This document shows positions 4,890 to 6,370 of a stretch of 6,370 nt of DNA, piece by piece. A model generated the notes under the pieces. It saw only the letters and a program-made list of their open reading frames with translations, was not told where the DNA came from and did no database searches. A program made the position numbers and the translations under genes. The number at the start of each line of letters is the position of its first letter. Positions within the stretch are counted from its first letter, which is position 1. This DNA comes from Elusimicrobiota bacterium (GTDB lineage: Bacteria > Elusimicrobiota > Elusimicrobia > UBA1565 > UBA9628): positions 1-6,370 of the forward strand of contig JAQUNT010000141.1 of NCBI GenBank assembly GCA_028717525.1, in the 5' to 3' direction.

Positions 4890-5831
4890 ATGAAGCTGCT
4901 TCTGACCGTATTGCTGGCCGGCTCTGCGGCGAGCGCCCGGGCCGCGGCCCAGTTCCGGGTGGTGGCCACGGTGCCGGACCTGGCGGACATCACCCGGCGC
5001 GTGGGCGGCGGCCTGGTCAAGGTCGACTGCTTGGCCCGGGGCACGGAGGACATCCACCAGGTGGTCATGAGGCCCAGCTTCGTGACCAGGCTCAACAAGG
5101 CGGACGCGGTGGTCTACCTGGGGCTCTCCGTGGAGCACGCCTTCCTGCCCGGACTGCTCGACGTGGCGCGCAACCCGAGGCTGCGCCAGGACCCGGACAC
5201 TCTCGGCTGCGCCGGGCCGGGCTGCATCGACTGCTCGGAGGGAGTCAGCGCCCTGGAGAAGCCCGCGACCTTGAGCCGGGCCGAGGGCGAGATCCATCCT
5301 CAGGGCAACCCCCACTACAACCTCGACCCCGGCGAGGGAGCCCGCATGGCCCGGGTCATCGCCGCGGGCTTGTCGCGCCTGGACCCGGAGCACGCCGCGG
5401 ATTACCGGAAGGGGCTCCAGGACTACCTGGCTGAGCTCGAGCCCGAGGTCGCGCGCCTGCGCAAGCTGGCCGCGCCGCTCCGAGGGCTCAAGGCGGTCTC
5501 CTTCCACAAGGACACGGCCTACCTCGGCCGCTTCACCGGCCTGGACTTCATCGACACCCTGGAACTCAAGCCCGGGGTGGCGCCCACCCCCGCCCACCTG
5601 GAGGACCTGGTCAAGGAGATGCGCAGCCAGGGCGTCAAGCTCATCGTGCGCGAGCAGCAGTACAACCCCAAGGTCTGCGAGTGGCTGGCGGAGAAGACCG
5701 GGGCCCGGGTCGCGGTCATCGGGACCATGGCCGGGGCCCTGCCCGACACCGACACCTTCCTGAAGCTCGGCGCGCGCAACATCCAGGCCCTCCTGCAGGC
5801 CGCCGCGCCGGCCCGCTTGACCGGGACTTGA
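4890..5831 (+). CDS. znuA: Periplasmic zinc/manganese-binding protein, ZnuA-like (ABC transporter cluster A-I)
   Basis: This 313-residue secreted binding protein captures a divalent metal in the periplasm and delivers it to an ABC permease. It has a signal peptide (MKLLLTVLLAGSAASARA, with cleavage near residues 18-20) and no lipobox Cys, so it should be soluble. The four expected ligands are His56 (in GTEDIHQVV), His142 (in GNPHYNLDP), His206 (in SFHKDTAYL) and Glu255 (in VREQQYNP). The long central helix linking the two lobes (about 165-196) is present. There is no His-rich acidic loop of the kind seen in some zinc-specific ZnuA proteins, and metal choice between Zn and Mn is not settled by sequence. 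The partner outer-membrane barrel favours zinc. An unusual CxxxxCxxC cluster (Cys107, 112, 115) is present. Permease and ATPase genes do not follow, so they must be encoded elsewhere. Confidence 0.88.
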   Translation: MKLLLTVLLAGSAASARAAAQFRVVATVPDLADITRRVGGGLVKVDCLARGTEDIHQVVMRPSFVTRLNKADAVVYLGLSVEHAFLPGLLDVARNPRLRQDPDTLGCAGPGCIDCSEGVSALEKPATLSRAEGEIHPQGNPHYNLDPGEGARMARVIAAGLSRLDPEHAADYRKGLQDYLAELEPEVARLRKLAAPLRGLKAVSFHKDTAYLGRFTGLDFIDTLELKPGVAPTPAHLEDLVKEMRSQGVKLIVREQQYNPKVCEWLAEKTGARVAVIGTMAGALPDTDTFLKLGARNIQALLQAAAPARLTGT

Positions 5832-5844
5832 GCCGCCCGGGCCA

Positions 5845-5855
5845 TACTATATACA
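5845..5855 (+). promoter_or_regulatory. AT-rich promoter-like stretch upstream of the coiled-coil gene
   Basis: TACTATATACA is the most AT-rich spot in the right half of the window and contains overlapping -10-like hexamers (TACTAT, TATATA, TATACA). It lies in the 36-nt gap after the znuA-like gene. Transcription from here would give a leader of only a few nucleotides before GTG 5862 or ATG 5868. Which hexamer is used cannot be told by eye. Confidence 0.4.
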
Positions 5856-5867
5856 CTCCAAGTGATT

Positions 5868-6370
5868 ATGGCATCCACGGTCGATCTCTACGCCGAACTC
5901 ATGATGGAGTACTACCGCCTGGAGGAGAACCTCCTGGCGCAGGCCTGCGCGGGGCTGGCCGACGCGAAGACGCCTGAAGCCAGGCTCGCCGTGCTCAAGC
6001 TCGCCTTCTCCCAGCTGCGCGCTTTCGTGCTCGAAGCCCTGCAGAGCCAGGCCATGCGCCTGAGCGAGATCAAGGACGCCTTGAAGATGACCGGCGAGTC
6101 ACTGACCGCGGCCCAGCAGAGGCTGGCGGACATGGAGCGCGAGAACGCCGAGGCGGCCGTCGTCCTGTTCAAGATGAAGGTCCGCAGCGAGTCCTCGCCG
6201 GAGGCGGCCCAGGCCCAGGAACTGGCCGACCGCGTCATCGAACAGGAGAGGCAGCTCCAGAAGCGTGAAGGCGAGCTGGCCGCCCTGCGCAAGCAGGTGC
6301 AGGACGCCCAAGCCGAGCGCGCGGCCCTGCTGCGCCGCCTGGAGGAGGAGGAGCGCCGCTCCGAGACCCC
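5868..6370 (+). CDS. Coiled-coil protein of unknown function, 5' part (runs off the right edge)
   Basis: The frame is open from an ATG at 5868 to the window end, giving 167 codons with no stop. The protein starts MASTVDLYAELMMEYYRLEE and is almost entirely helical. Residues 1-60 form a helical head with aromatic residues (Tyr8, Tyr15, Tyr16) and the segment LAVLKLAFSQLRAFVLEALQ. From about residue 60 it is a strongly charged heptad-rich coiled coil (Glu, Gln, Arg, Ala, Leu), for example QERQLQKREGELAALRKQVQ. There is no signal peptide or membrane segment, so it is probably cytoplasmic. A GTG at 5862 in the same frame, two codons upstream, is an alternative start. No strong Shine-Dalgarno is seen. 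Codon use is like its neighbours. I do not recognise the family. Such heads and coils occur in structural, SMC-like or signalling scaffold proteins, and nothing here decides between them. Confidence 0.75.
   Translation, partial: MASTVDLYAELMMEYYRLEENLLAQACAGLADAKTPEARLAVLKLAFSQLRAFVLEALQSQAMRLSEIKDALKMTGESLTAAQQRLADMERENAEAAVVLFKMKVRSESSPEAAQAQELADRVIEQERQLQKREGELAALRKQVQDAQAERAALLRRLEEEERRSET

Noticed and set aside
3670..4893. Long plus-strand frame overlapping the barrel gene in another phase
   Set aside because: It is very rich in Arg, Pro and Gly with no signal peptide or family pattern. The other frame gives a signal peptide and barrel motifs.
4217..5597. Minus-strand open frames opposite the barrel and znuA-like genes
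   Set aside because: They are antisense to well-supported genes, overlap each other and have low-complexity composition.
5832..5861. Terminator after the znuA-like gene
   Set aside because: There is only a short GCCCGGGC palindrome with no following T-run, too weak to call.

Overview
This window is high-GC DNA, roughly two thirds G+C by eye, from a bacterium. An outer-membrane beta-barrel gene next to a periplasmic metal-binding protein gene indicates a diderm (Gram-negative type) cell. The taxon cannot be fixed from sequence alone. A high-GC Elusimicrobiota-like or deltaproteobacterial-type genome is my guess and no more. Coding density is very high, and the longest non-coding gaps are only about 70-80 bp. 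I see no mobile element, CRISPR array, tRNA, rRNA or convincing intrinsic terminator.

Region 1 (1-2269, minus strand) is the front end of a chemosensory operon: a membrane chemoreceptor (MCP), a CheW-type coupling protein and the first 45 residues of a CheR-type methyltransferase, which runs off the left edge. The genes overlap (a 4-nt stop/start overlap, then a 23-nt overlap). Gene order and protein features resemble Wsp-type (WspA-WspB-WspC) or Frz-type systems, which control surface behaviour or second messengers, more than classical flagellar chemotaxis. The kinase and output genes would lie beyond the left edge.

Region 2 (2270-2340) is a short divergent promoter region with striking dyad symmetry. 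Two identical extended -10 hexamers face outward from a GC-rich inverted repeat. One serves the MCP operon and the other serves tag.

Region 3 (2341-3604) holds housekeeping genes: tag (3-methyladenine DNA glycosylase I, plus strand), a small unrecognised plus-strand ORF whose start appears damaged or misread, and a minus-strand pterin-4a-carbinolamine dehydratase. The last two converge and share the palindromic CTAG as both stop codons.

Region 4 (3605-5831, plus strand) has a second divergent promoter gap, then a two-gene unit. An outer-membrane beta-barrel protein of the family often labelled 'zinc-regulated outer membrane protein' is followed 7 nt later by a ZnuA-like periplasmic metal-binding protein. 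Together they look like an outer-membrane plus periplasmic route for zinc (or manganese) acquisition. No ABC permease or ATPase gene follows.

Region 5 (5832-6370) is the start of a coiled-coil protein of unknown function that runs off the right edge.

Across the window several promoters share a GCTAnnnT-type -10 element. Two genes (tag and the barrel gene) have this element exactly 6 nt before the start codon and no Shine-Dalgarno, which suggests leaderless mRNAs. The MCP, dehydratase and znuA-like genes have clear GGAGG-type sites. I do not see a clearly new multi-gene system. The most notable signals are the symmetric promoter, the leaderless pattern and the Wsp-like operon.
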